DNA of 64,000 bases from WVZH01 sp034430895 (GTDB taxonomy: Bacteria; Chloroflexota; Anaerolineae; Anaerolineales; E44-bin32), in contig DAOUDW010000034.1 of the NCBI GenBank assembly GCA_034430895.1, positions 62,001 through 126,000 of the forward strand. The letters are read 5' to 3'. The position numbers were made by a program, and so were the translations under genes. This document shows positions 8,916-15,879 of the stretch, piece by piece; the first letter of the stretch is position 1, and each line of letters begins with the position of its first letter. The notes beneath the pieces were generated by a model. It searched no databases and was not told the origin of the DNA. It saw only the letters and a program-made list of their open reading frames with translations.

Positions 8916-9757
8916 GTTATCTGTTCCTCCGAGAGTTGTGTTTGGAGTTCAACACCCTCTGTTGTAGACTGGGATAATTCGCCCAAATCCCCTTTCTCGA
9001 AGGCTTCGATAATCCGTTCATCCCCGTCGAGCAGACGAATGGCAACCCAGCGTGGATTGGGAAGTGTTGGGAATACCCCTCGTACTTTCTGGGTTAATCC
9101 CGAGATGACTTCTTCCAATTCTTTGGAAAAACGCTGGATTTTATACGGTTTCGTATGGGTTTTTCCTGTGGCTACGTCGTGGATCGCTTGAATTAAATCG
9201 TCGAGCCCTTTATTGTATCGTGCAACGGTTGGAACAACTGGCACGCCTAAATCTCTGGCCAATCGTCGTTCATCGATGATTAATCCATGACGTTTCGCTT
9301 CATCCATTAGATTCAAGCAAATGACCACGCGATCCGTGATTTCCGTGACTTGAAGGACCAAATTCAAGTTCCTTTCGAGACGCGTGGCGTCCACCACGAC
9401 GGTGGTTACGTCCGGTTGTCCAAAAAGGATGAAATCGCGTGCAATTTCTTCGTCGACGGACGTTGAAAGGAGGGAGTAGGTCCCCGGAAGGTCGACGAGT
9501 TTGAAGCGGTGATCGGTGTATTCAAAACCGCCTTCGGCACGGGCGACCGTTTTTCCGGGCCAGTTGCCGGTATGTTGGCGCAGACCGGTGAGTGCGTTGA
9601 AAACCGTGCTTTTACCGGTGTTTGGATTACCGGCCAGTGCGACGACAAAGTCCCATTCTTCCATGTCGACGCCCAATTTGAGCAAATTGGCTGCGTTGTG
9701 GGCGGGACAACCTTCACATCCGTGATGTATAACTTTGTTAGATTTAGATTCGTTCAT
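8912..9757 (-). CDS. feoB: FeoB GTPase subunit, split form
   Basis: A 281-residue soluble G protein corresponding to the N-terminal part of FeoB. G1 is GNPNTGKST at 43-51, G2 region HTGNWPGKTV, G3 DLPGTYSL, G4 NLMD. The remainder resembles the helical GDI-like region of FeoB. The extreme N-terminus has HHGCEGCP at residues 11-18, a possible metal-binding cluster preceding the G domain. ATG 9755-9757 has AGAGGTCAGTC upstream and overlaps the regulator gene by 14 nt. GTP binding should power or gate Fe2+ entry through the neighbouring membrane subunit. Confidence 0.92.
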   Translation of the reverse strand: MNESKSNKVIHHGCEGCPAHNAANLLKLGVDMEEWDFVVALAGNPNTGKSTVFNALTGLRQHTGNWPGKTVARAEGGFEYTDHRFKLVDLPGTYSLLSTSVDEEIARDFILFGQPDVTTVVVDATRLERNLNLVLQVTEITDRVVICLNLMDEAKRHGLIIDERRLARDLGVPVVPTVARYNKGLDDLIQAIHDVATGKTHTKPYKIQRFSKELEEVISGLTQKVRGVFPTLPNPRWVAIRLLDGDERIIEAFEKGDLGELSQSTTEGVELQTQLSEEQIT

Positions 9758-10787
9758 GACTGACCTCTGTGACTGGTTCGATGAAAATGAATTTTGCTTG
9801 CTCATTGCGTAAGGCAATCAAGGCGTCCCGGATGCGGTACGCGGTGGGATCTCCGGAGGGGCTGCGATATTCCGCTTGCACGGTAGCGCCTCGCAGCACG
9901 CCCAGGTCGAGCAAACGACGACGTTCGGCTCCCCGGCATGCCGGTGAAATTCCCAGCACTTTCCCATGTTCACCTAAATCCAGACAGGCGAGAGTCTTGC
10001 AAGGTAAGGCTACTCCATCTGTCACTGCTTCAGGTTCGGGAACCACAGAGATGTTGTGGGCCACGATGGGTGCCAAAACGTGCTCATCTGCTTCGGCCCA
10101 GAAACGAATACGTTCGTGTGATTGTTCGGTGATTTGCACCTGCATTCCGGGGTATATCCCTTCCGCGACCAATTGTGCATAAATCGTGCTGGGCTCATCT
10201 TCAATGTGAACGATGCGTAAGCGTTGTCCGGTTTCAAAGGTGGGGAGGGGTTTGCCGCCGTGTGATACGAAGTCTCCCATCGCATCCGGAATCGGATCAC
10301 CGTGGGGATCGTGTGTGGGGTGACCCAGTTGCTCGGCTAGAAGATCGATTTCTTCAGCAGAGAGGAAGTGCTCGCGTTTCTCAGCCAGGTCATGCCATTC
10401 GGCTTCTTCAAATCCTGTCTCGTCTGCAAGGTAGCGTTCCCACAAACGATGCGCCCGCAGGATGTGCAATGCGGATCGTTTCCCTTTTGGAGACAGCTTG
10501 AGTTGACCTTCTTCGTAACGCAACAATTGAGCTGTCTCCATTTTGGCAAGCAACTCACTCACCTGATTTGTCGAAGTCTGTAACACGCCGGCGATGCTTT
10601 CCACAGTGGCATGTTGTGATTCCATTTCACATCCATGGATGTGTTTCAGTGCATCTTCGATCTGGATTCTCTGTGCGTATTGTTTTGACCTGCGGAGACG
10701 AGAAAGCAAACCCCATTGTGGCCATAAGAGTAAGGCAACAAGGATTATCCCCGCAATCGTGATGATGTTTAGATTTATCGAGATCAT
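9744..10787 (-). CDS. Membrane-anchored DtxR-family regulator fused to two FeoA-like domains
   Basis: A 347-residue protein with a hydrophobic helix at 6-23, a winged-helix domain at about 41-105, a DtxR-type dimerisation/metal domain (HRLWERYLADETG, then AEKREHFLS), and two C-terminal SH3-like FeoA domains (about 190-255 and 265-340). Metal-site candidates are His113, Glu136, Glu139 and His140. The first Glu stands where DtxR/IdeR has Cys102, as in MntR. The protein is expected to sense Fe2+ (or Mn2+) and repress the feo operon, while the FeoA domains may contact the FeoB halves. It is the first gene of the operon, with GGGGAAGG before its ATG. The membrane helix is unusual for this family. 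Confidence 0.88.
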   Translation of the reverse strand: MISINLNIITIAGIILVALLLWPQWGLLSRLRRSKQYAQRIQIEDALKHIHGCEMESQHATVESIAGVLQTSTNQVSELLAKMETAQLLRYEEGQLKLSPKGKRSALHILRAHRLWERYLADETGFEEAEWHDLAEKREHFLSAEEIDLLAEQLGHPTHDPHGDPIPDAMGDFVSHGGKPLPTFETGQRLRIVHIEDEPSTIYAQLVAEGIYPGMQVQITEQSHERIRFWAEADEHVLAPIVAHNISVVPEPEAVTDGVALPCKTLACLDLGEHGKVLGISPACRGAERRRLLDLGVLRGATVQAEYRSPSGDPTAYRIRDALIALRNEQAKFIFIEPVTEVSHERI

Positions 10788-10853
10788 TACTTTGCCTTCC
10801 CCGGTATTCCATTAATGAAGCCCATTGAATCATTGATGGATACCCTTGTGGAA

Positions 10854-10877
10854 TAAAGTTAGGCTTGCCTAACTTTA
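10854..10877. promoter_or_regulatory. Metal-repressor operator (perfect palindrome)
   Basis: TAAAGTTAGGC-TT-GCCTAACTTTA: two perfect 11-nt arms around a 2-nt centre. The core TTAGGC..GCCTAA matches the known DtxR/IdeR iron-box pattern (TTAGG...CCTAA). It sits immediately downstream of the -10 box of the feo promoter, covering the expected transcription start, so binding should block initiation. Confidence 0.9.
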
Positions 10878-10881
10878 GAGA

Positions 10882-10910
10882 ATTATATAGGCTTCTCGAC
10901 GGGTTGTCAA
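10882..10910 (-). promoter_or_regulatory. Promoter of the dtxR-feoB operon
   Basis: On the minus strand TTGACA (10905-10910) and TATAAT (10882-10887) are separated by exactly 17 nt: both hexamers are perfect sigma-70 consensus. The leader to the regulator ATG is about 90 nt and contains the operator palindrome. Confidence 0.9.
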
Positions 10911-10986
10911 GCGTGAACAGAATATCGCAAAGGAAATCATCACTTGACCTGGATACACTCTGGTTTGCACATCGGTAACGGGAATA

Positions 10987-11424
10987 ATGGAGAGGGACTA
11001 TAATACTGCGAAGATGGGCCTCACTTTAATTAATATGACCTATTTGCAATGGCAATCGATGGAATCGCACGTTCGCGCCAGATTTCCACGAGAGGCTTGT
11101 GGTGTCTTGGCCGGTGAACATGGCCGTGTGCATTGGGTGGAGTCGGTTACGAACGTAGAGGACAGCGTGAATCGATTCCGTATGGAACCGCAAGAGCAGC
11201 TGGATGCGATCTTGCGAATCGAAAACGAGGGGGTGAGTTTACTCGGTATCTATCACTCACATCCACATGGCCCGGACAATCTCTCTGAAAGTGATATCCA
11301 GGAAGCGGCGTATCCCGAATCGGTATATCTGGTTTGGTCACCTTCTATTGAGAAGTGGTCGTGTAGAGCTTTTGTGATCGAGCATGATACTGTGCGGGAG
11401 ATTCCAATTGTTGTCACCGGGTAA
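10987..11424 (+). CDS. JAMM/MPN+ metallopeptidase domain protein
   Basis: A 145-residue single-domain zinc peptidase. The catalytic Glu36 lies in PREACGVLAG, and the JAMM motif is H90-S-H92-P followed by Ser100 and Asp103 in HSHPHGPDNLSESD. Bacterial members of this type, such as Mec, cleave small ubiquitin-like sulfur carriers or isopeptide bonds. No ThiS/MoaD/CysO-like protein is encoded next to it, so the substrate is unknown. The start is uncertain: ATG 10987 has GGGAATA, while ATG 11014 (MGLTLINM) would give 136 residues. It is followed 75 nt later by plsY. Confidence 0.85.
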   Translation: MERDYNTAKMGLTLINMTYLQWQSMESHVRARFPREACGVLAGEHGRVHWVESVTNVEDSVNRFRMEPQEQLDAILRIENEGVSLLGIYHSHPHGPDNLSESDIQEAAYPESVYLVWSPSIEKWSCRAFVIEHDTVREIPIVVTG

Positions 11425-11499
11425 GGAACTCATTCAATGTAGTGGTGTTTTTTTATTTTGAATGTACATCTAAACCATCATTAAGATTAAAGGAGTGAG

Positions 11500-12204
11500 A
11501 TGCAATTCCATATTGCCTTGGCAGCGTTATTATCCGCTTATATTCTCGGGTCCGTTCCCGTCGGCCTGTTGGTGGTGAGACTGGTACGCGGTAAAGATAT
11601 CCGCCTATGGTTCAGTGGCAGGACGGGCGGCACGAATGTGATGCGAATGGCGGGATTTTGGGCAGGCTTGGTTACTGCAATCCTGGATATCGCAAAAGGA
11701 GCGCTGGCCGTATATCTCGCACGTCATTTGACCGACGGGAACACGTGGGTGGAGATGGGGGCTGGCTTATTGGCCGTGTTGGGTCATAACTATTCGATTT
11801 TTCTCATGGAACGAAAAGAAGGGATACTGCGTTTGCGAGGCGGTGCCGGCGGTGCAACTACAGCTGGCGTGGTATTTGCTTTTTGGCCGCCATCGTTACT
11901 CATTTTGATCCCGATTGGCGCAATGATTCTGTATTTTGTGGGATATGCCTCGGTTGCTACCATGTGCATCGGTATCGAGGTGGCAATTCTGTTCCTTTGG
12001 CGGACGCTTGCTGGTCAGGCTCCGTGGTCGTATGTGTTCTTTGGCATTTTCATCGAAGTGATTTTACTCCTGGGGTTACGTCCCAACATACAACGACTGC
12101 GTCGGGGAGAAGAGCGGTTGATCGGCTACCGTGCTCGGAAAGTATCTCAAAATAAGCTTCAGCCCGTGGATACCGAAGACCCCGAAAGTGCCCGTAAAGG
12201 TTAG
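11500..12204 (+). CDS. plsY: Glycerol-3-phosphate acyltransferase PlsY
   Basis: PlsY transfers acyl groups from acyl-phosphate to glycerol-3-phosphate at the inner membrane. Family motifs are present: GSVPVGLLVVRL near the N-terminus, GRTGGTNVMR (motif 1), DIAKGALAVYLA, GHNYSIFL and the glycine loop RGGAGGATTAG (motif 2), with about five membrane helices. The motif GGKGVAT of typical enzymes is replaced here by GGAGGATT. At 234 residues it is slightly long because of a polar C-terminal tail. AGGAG lies before ATG 11500. Confidence 0.9.
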   Translation: MQFHIALAALLSAYILGSVPVGLLVVRLVRGKDIRLWFSGRTGGTNVMRMAGFWAGLVTAILDIAKGALAVYLARHLTDGNTWVEMGAGLLAVLGHNYSIFLMERKEGILRLRGGAGGATTAGVVFAFWPPSLLILIPIGAMILYFVGYASVATMCIGIEVAILFLWRTLAGQAPWSYVFFGIFIEVILLLGLRPNIQRLRRGEERLIGYRARKVSQNKLQPVDTEDPESARKG

Positions 12205-12358
12205 GCAGAGCAGGCCTTGTATTCTACATTTCCAGGGGATATTCGATCCTGGTGTCTATTTATACCCACTTCCGTGTTGGGGGTAAGTACTCCTTAATGC
12301 TTTTAAATTCGCTCGTGTCAAATTTGAATTCGTTCTTTGGCAACGAAAGGTTCAAGTC

Positions 12359-13174
12359 TCAGGTGAGGGTGAGAATTGCCGCCAATGTGATTGCGAATAG
12401 GACTCCGAATTCTATCAAGCGCCCACGTACGATTCGTTTTTGACGGTGAAGAAGAATAAGTCCATTCGTCAAGTACATCAACATTCCGAGAAGTAAGGCG
12501 CTTTGCAAAGGAGGGATCGGCCAATAGTGAAGTGCCCAGGCCAATTGTGTATTCAGCAGACTGATCAGAAGCGCATATTTTGCTGATTGATCACTCAGCT
12601 GGTTTAGGTGCAGCAGACGCCAGACAACGGCGGCGTTGGAGAAGAAGATCAGCGGCACGGAAAATACGGCCCTCAAATCCGCAGCCAGAATGGCAAAGAG
12701 GGCGCTGATCAAGAGAAGATGGGCGAGGGCAGACAGTCCAACCGAGGCGACATCGAAGCGTGTGTCTTTTGAATCGACGACAACGAATTCCGCCATGACT
12801 ACGGCCATCAGCAGAACAGCCGTGAGGATCAATCCAATCCAAAGCCCCGGACCATCGGGAATGTAGGTTAATACCGCGCCAGTTGCTGCTGCCGCCAGGC
12901 CGGGAATGACCCAGTGGATGGGCTGTACCTTTGCGCTAACTGATTTAGGGTGAGAGTGAATCAGCCAATCTGCACCGGCAGCTGCAAGTGCGGCTGCCAA
13001 TGAGATCATGACGAGGCTAGCATTGAGTTCAAAACGAATGAGTAAACCGAGGATGGAAAACTCGGCTTCGAAAACGGGCAGCGCCACGATGCGGATCAAG
13101 GTATTGGTAAGCAGGATCAGTGCCGTCAGCGTGCTCATGCGGTCGCGATCCGGTCGCGGCAATCTGCCATCCAT
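12359..13174 (-). CDS. Unknown polytopic membrane protein
   Basis: A 271-residue protein with about eight hydrophobic helices and almost no long loops, opening MDGRLPRPDRDRMSTLTALILL. I recognise no catalytic motif. A second possible start is the Met at 13136-13138. An extended -10 promoter ends 6 nt before ATG 13172-13174 and no ribosome binding site is present, suggesting a leaderless message. It is convergent with plsY and divergent from the prepilin peptidase, so it appears to be a single-gene unit. Function unknown. Confidence 0.7.
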   Translation of the reverse strand: MDGRLPRPDRDRMSTLTALILLTNTLIRIVALPVFEAEFSILGLLIRFELNASLVMISLAAALAAAGADWLIHSHPKSVSAKVQPIHWVIPGLAAAATGAVLTYIPDGPGLWIGLILTAVLLMAVVMAEFVVVDSKDTRFDVASVGLSALAHLLLISALFAILAADLRAVFSVPLIFFSNAAVVWRLLHLNQLSDQSAKYALLISLLNTQLAWALHYWPIPPLQSALLLGMLMYLTNGLILLHRQKRIVRGRLIEFGVLFAITLAAILTLT

Positions 13175-13180
13175 GGACGC

Positions 13181-13209
13181 ATTCTAGCATCCGATTCCGC
13201 CGCTGTCCA
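13181..13209 (-). promoter_or_regulatory. Promoter of the unknown membrane protein (leaderless type)
   Basis: TGGACA (13204-13209), a 17-nt spacer, then TGC-TAGAAT (extended -10, hexamer 13181-13186). The -10 ends only 6 nt before the ATG. Confidence 0.7.
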
Positions 13210-13272
13210 TGCAGCAGTTATGGATCATTCCTTTTCCGAATTCAACGATCTGCACAACCTGTTGGATGCGTG

Positions 13273-13278
13273 TATAAT
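13273..13278 (+). promoter_or_regulatory. -10 box just before the prepilin peptidase start (leaderless type)
   Basis: A perfect TATAAT ends 8 nt before ATG 13287, with no Shine-Dalgarno sequence between. No good -35 is visible. Confidence 0.55.
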
Positions 13279-13286
13279 GCCTGCCG

Positions 13287-14078
13287 ATGATCGTTGCCAT
13301 TGCAATCCTGGGTTTGTTCTCTGCTGCGCTTGTAAACCTATTGGCGGATAATCTTCCACGACGCCAGGGTATTCGGCCGCCACATTGTCTGGCCTGCGGC
13401 GCGCCTCGCGCAGCAGGCGCGTGGCTTGGAAGTCTCGCTTTTCTACGCATGCGGAGGCGTTGCCCCTACTGTGGAACGCCTCGCTCCTGTCGGGATTTCC
13501 TGGTTGAAGTTGCCCTCGTCTCCATTGCAATTTGGCTCTATGTTCGTGATCCCAGTGCCAGCGTATTTTGGTCAGCCTTGATTATCGCTGTCATTTTTGC
13601 TCTGATCGTTGTTATCGACATCGAGCATCGCTTGATCCTGCACGTGGTCAGCATACCATCCGGATTGATCATTCTGTTCATCAATTCACTCGACCCCAGC
13701 CGGGGGTTTCTAAAATCGCTTGTGGGTGGTGGGGCTGGTTTACTTTTTGTCTTTTGCATGTTTCTCTTCGGCGGATTATTTGGCCGTTATATCGCCCGCG
13801 TGCGGGAGGATGCGAATGATGAAGTGGCCTTTGGATTTGGCGATGTGATGCTGGGCACGATGTTGGGGCTGACTGTGGGATGGCCGGGGATTGTCTTGGC
13901 ACTCATCTTTGCCATCTTCGCCGGTGGCATCTTCAGCTTGTTCTACATGCTGTTCATGACGCTGCGTGACCGATACAGTGCATTCCAGCCGATTCCCTAT
14001 GGGCCTTTTCTCATCTTCGGTGCATCAGTGGTTTACTTCTTTAGGGAATCAATCATTCGATTCGGGCCGCTTGGATAA
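13287..14078 (+). CDS. Prepilin peptidase (A24 family)
   Basis: A 263-residue inner-membrane aspartic peptidase that removes, and may N-methylate, type IV prepilin leaders. The N-terminal part holds a zinc-type tetracysteine cluster, CLACG...CPYCG, after NLLADNLPRR. Catalytic aspartates are in VIDIEHRLIL and in FGFGDVMLG, the GxGD motif. About seven helices are visible. Length and the cysteine cluster match PilD-type enzymes rather than the short TadV form. It lies about 200 bp before the TadE-like genes and probably serves them. Confidence 0.93.
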   Translation: MIVAIAILGLFSAALVNLLADNLPRRQGIRPPHCLACGAPRAAGAWLGSLAFLRMRRRCPYCGTPRSCRDFLVEVALVSIAIWLYVRDPSASVFWSALIIAVIFALIVVIDIEHRLILHVVSIPSGLIILFINSLDPSRGFLKSLVGGGAGLLFVFCMFLFGGLFGRYIARVREDANDEVAFGFGDVMLGTMLGLTVGWPGIVLALIFAIFAGGIFSLFYMLFMTLRDRYSAFQPIPYGPFLIFGASVVYFFRESIIRFGPLG

Positions 14079-14090
14079 CGGATGACCCCC

Positions 14091-14112
14091 GCGACAATTG
14101 TCGTGATTTTGT
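14091..14112 (+). terminator. Possible terminator after prepilin peptidase
   Basis: CGACAATTGTCG palindrome with one further G-T pair, followed by ATTTTGTT. The stem is short, so this is tentative. Confidence 0.35.
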
Positions 14113-14286
14113 TAAAAAAACGCTCCCATTACGTAACAATAATAACGATTCCGCCTGGATTAACCCCTGCGTACTACCAGGAATGCTTGTAAACGCCATG
14201 TACAATTGCGTGTGAATAATATGTGTAATGTGAGTAATTTCTATTTTCCCAAATTCGGTTTGTTAATCAAAGGCAAGGATTACCTA

Positions 14287-15123
14287 ATGAAAAATATCCA
14301 GCGATTTCGAAAGGTAAGGCCAGGGAAGTCCCCGTTACGCAGCCGGTGGTTGTCGAGGATCAAGCGTGGCCAGGGTATGGTCGAGTTTGCCCTGGCTTTA
14401 CCCATTCTTCTTTTCGTCATCCTGGGTTTTCTCGAAGTAGCGAGATGGTTCCAGGCTTATCTGGCCGTTCAGTACGCAGCCAGGGAAACAGCTCGCTATG
14501 CTGTAAGTGGACAACCTCCGATGTTGGAAGAGAACGGCGAGAACTCCTGCGAGGTAATCGGACATCCTGATAATCCAACAGATCTATATGACTTACCAGA
14601 TGAATACATCGAATGTCGTATGGATTGGATCAAACATATCGGCCTAAAAGCAGCCGGCGCGGCTCTCCCAGCTAATCCAGCTCAAACCGATGTTCAAAAG
14701 CCGCTCTATCTTGGTGTACTCGTTCGGGGAAGCCCGACATTTGGTGCTGTACCCGTAGATAACCATCCGGGAGCGGCACGTACCAAGATAGAGGTTACCA
14801 TCATCTACAACCATCAGGTAACCAACCCCTTCTTTACTGCGATGCTGCCAACGATTCGGGTTGTTGGACGCGTCCAGATGGTGAACGAACCTTGGGAAGG
14901 GGGCGGCGCAGATCCGCCACCCGTTGTTCCTACAGCGACACCGTTTCCCCCACTCGACACCGATGGTGACGGTTGGAGTGATGTTGAAGAACGGGATATC
15001 TACGGAACCTTCCTGTCCAATCCCGATACGGATGGCGATGGCTATGATGAAGGTGATGGAGTTGATGATACTTCTGAACGGGCGTTAGATCCCTGTTGGC
15101 CGGATGATAGTGATTGTCATTAG
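14287..15123 (+). CDS. TadE-like minor pilin with C-terminal calcium-type repeats
   Basis: A 278-residue protein. After a basic N-terminus comes the TadE signature RGQGMVEFALALPILLFVIL with the Glu typical of type IV pilin-like helices, then LEVARWFQAYLAVQYAARETARYA. The extracellular part ends in DTDGDGWSDVEERDIYG and DTDGDGYDEGDG, two DxDxDG loops like thrombospondin type 3 repeats. It should be a surface-exposed component of a Tad/Flp-type structure. ATG 14287 has AAGGCAAGGA upstream; the in-frame reading back to 14206 is less likely. It is first of three cotranscribed genes. Confidence 0.85.
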   Translation: MKNIQRFRKVRPGKSPLRSRWLSRIKRGQGMVEFALALPILLFVILGFLEVARWFQAYLAVQYAARETARYAVSGQPPMLEENGENSCEVIGHPDNPTDLYDLPDEYIECRMDWIKHIGLKAAGAALPANPAQTDVQKPLYLGVLVRGSPTFGAVPVDNHPGAARTKIEVTIIYNHQVTNPFFTAMLPTIRVVGRVQMVNEPWEGGGADPPPVVPTATPFPPLDTDGDGWSDVEERDIYGTFLSNPDTDGDGYDEGDGVDDTSERALDPCWPDDSDCH

Positions 15124-15147
15124 CGACACATCCCAAAGGAGTCGGTA

Positions 15148-15804
15148 GTGAATATGATGAGGAAATATAAGCTTCTCCGAGATAACGAACGGGGGCAAAA
15201 TTTCGTGGAGATCGCGCTGACCCTGCCAATCCTTATCGCCTTGCTCTCAGGGATGATGGAGATCGGCTTTCTGGTACACAGCGTATCCACCGTCGCGACT
15301 GCTGCGCGTGAGGGGGCCCGTTTTGGCGCGCGTGGGATGTATATCGATCCGGAAGAAATTGCCAGCGTCACCCAAATTGCGATGGAATTGAGCCTGGATG
15401 TCAAGATGGATCTCCCGGATGCCAATACGCGCATAATCGTCACACACGTAGACATCGAGCCGGATGGAACGTATCACTATCAGCATAGCGAAATGCTGGG
15501 TGATCTGGCTGTGGCTTCCAAGGTATGCTTTGATTTTCCTTGTGGAGAAGGCACCATCAATGTTAATGCGATTGCGGTTGAAAACGTCGAATTCAATGAT
15601 GACGATGAACGCTGTAATGAGATCGATCACGGATGTCGAAACGATCTGGTGATCGTTGAGGTTTTTTTTACTCACGAACTAAAGATGGGCCTCATGATGG
15701 AGAATTTTATTAAGTATGTTATGCCCTCACCAATCATCATCGAACAACACAGTATTATGCGTGTCTTGACCCGGCGGAGTCCATGGAGCCCACCCCCATC
15801 TTAG
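15148..15804 (+). CDS. TadE-like minor pilin
   Basis: A 218-residue protein with the same helix design: NERGQNFVEIALTLPILIALLSGMMEIG followed by AAREGARFGARG. The remaining 150 residues are extracytoplasmic, with two cysteine pairs that could form disulfides. The start is a GTG at 15148 preceded by AAAGGAG at 7 nt. It lies 24 nt after the first TadE gene. The Tad motor ATPase and the major Flp pilin are not in the window, so assembly must depend on genes elsewhere. Confidence 0.85.
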   Translation: MNMMRKYKLLRDNERGQNFVEIALTLPILIALLSGMMEIGFLVHSVSTVATAAREGARFGARGMYIDPEEIASVTQIAMELSLDVKMDLPDANTRIIVTHVDIEPDGTYHYQHSEMLGDLAVASKVCFDFPCGEGTINVNAIAVENVEFNDDDERCNEIDHGCRNDLVIVEVFFTHELKMGLMMENFIKYVMPSPIIIEQHSIMRVLTRRSPWSPPPS

Positions 15805-15879
15805 CCTTGATCCAGATGCGTTACGAACGATGTTAAGTACTTATAGTATCAATTTTTGCAAACAAGAAAGGAACCTCCC

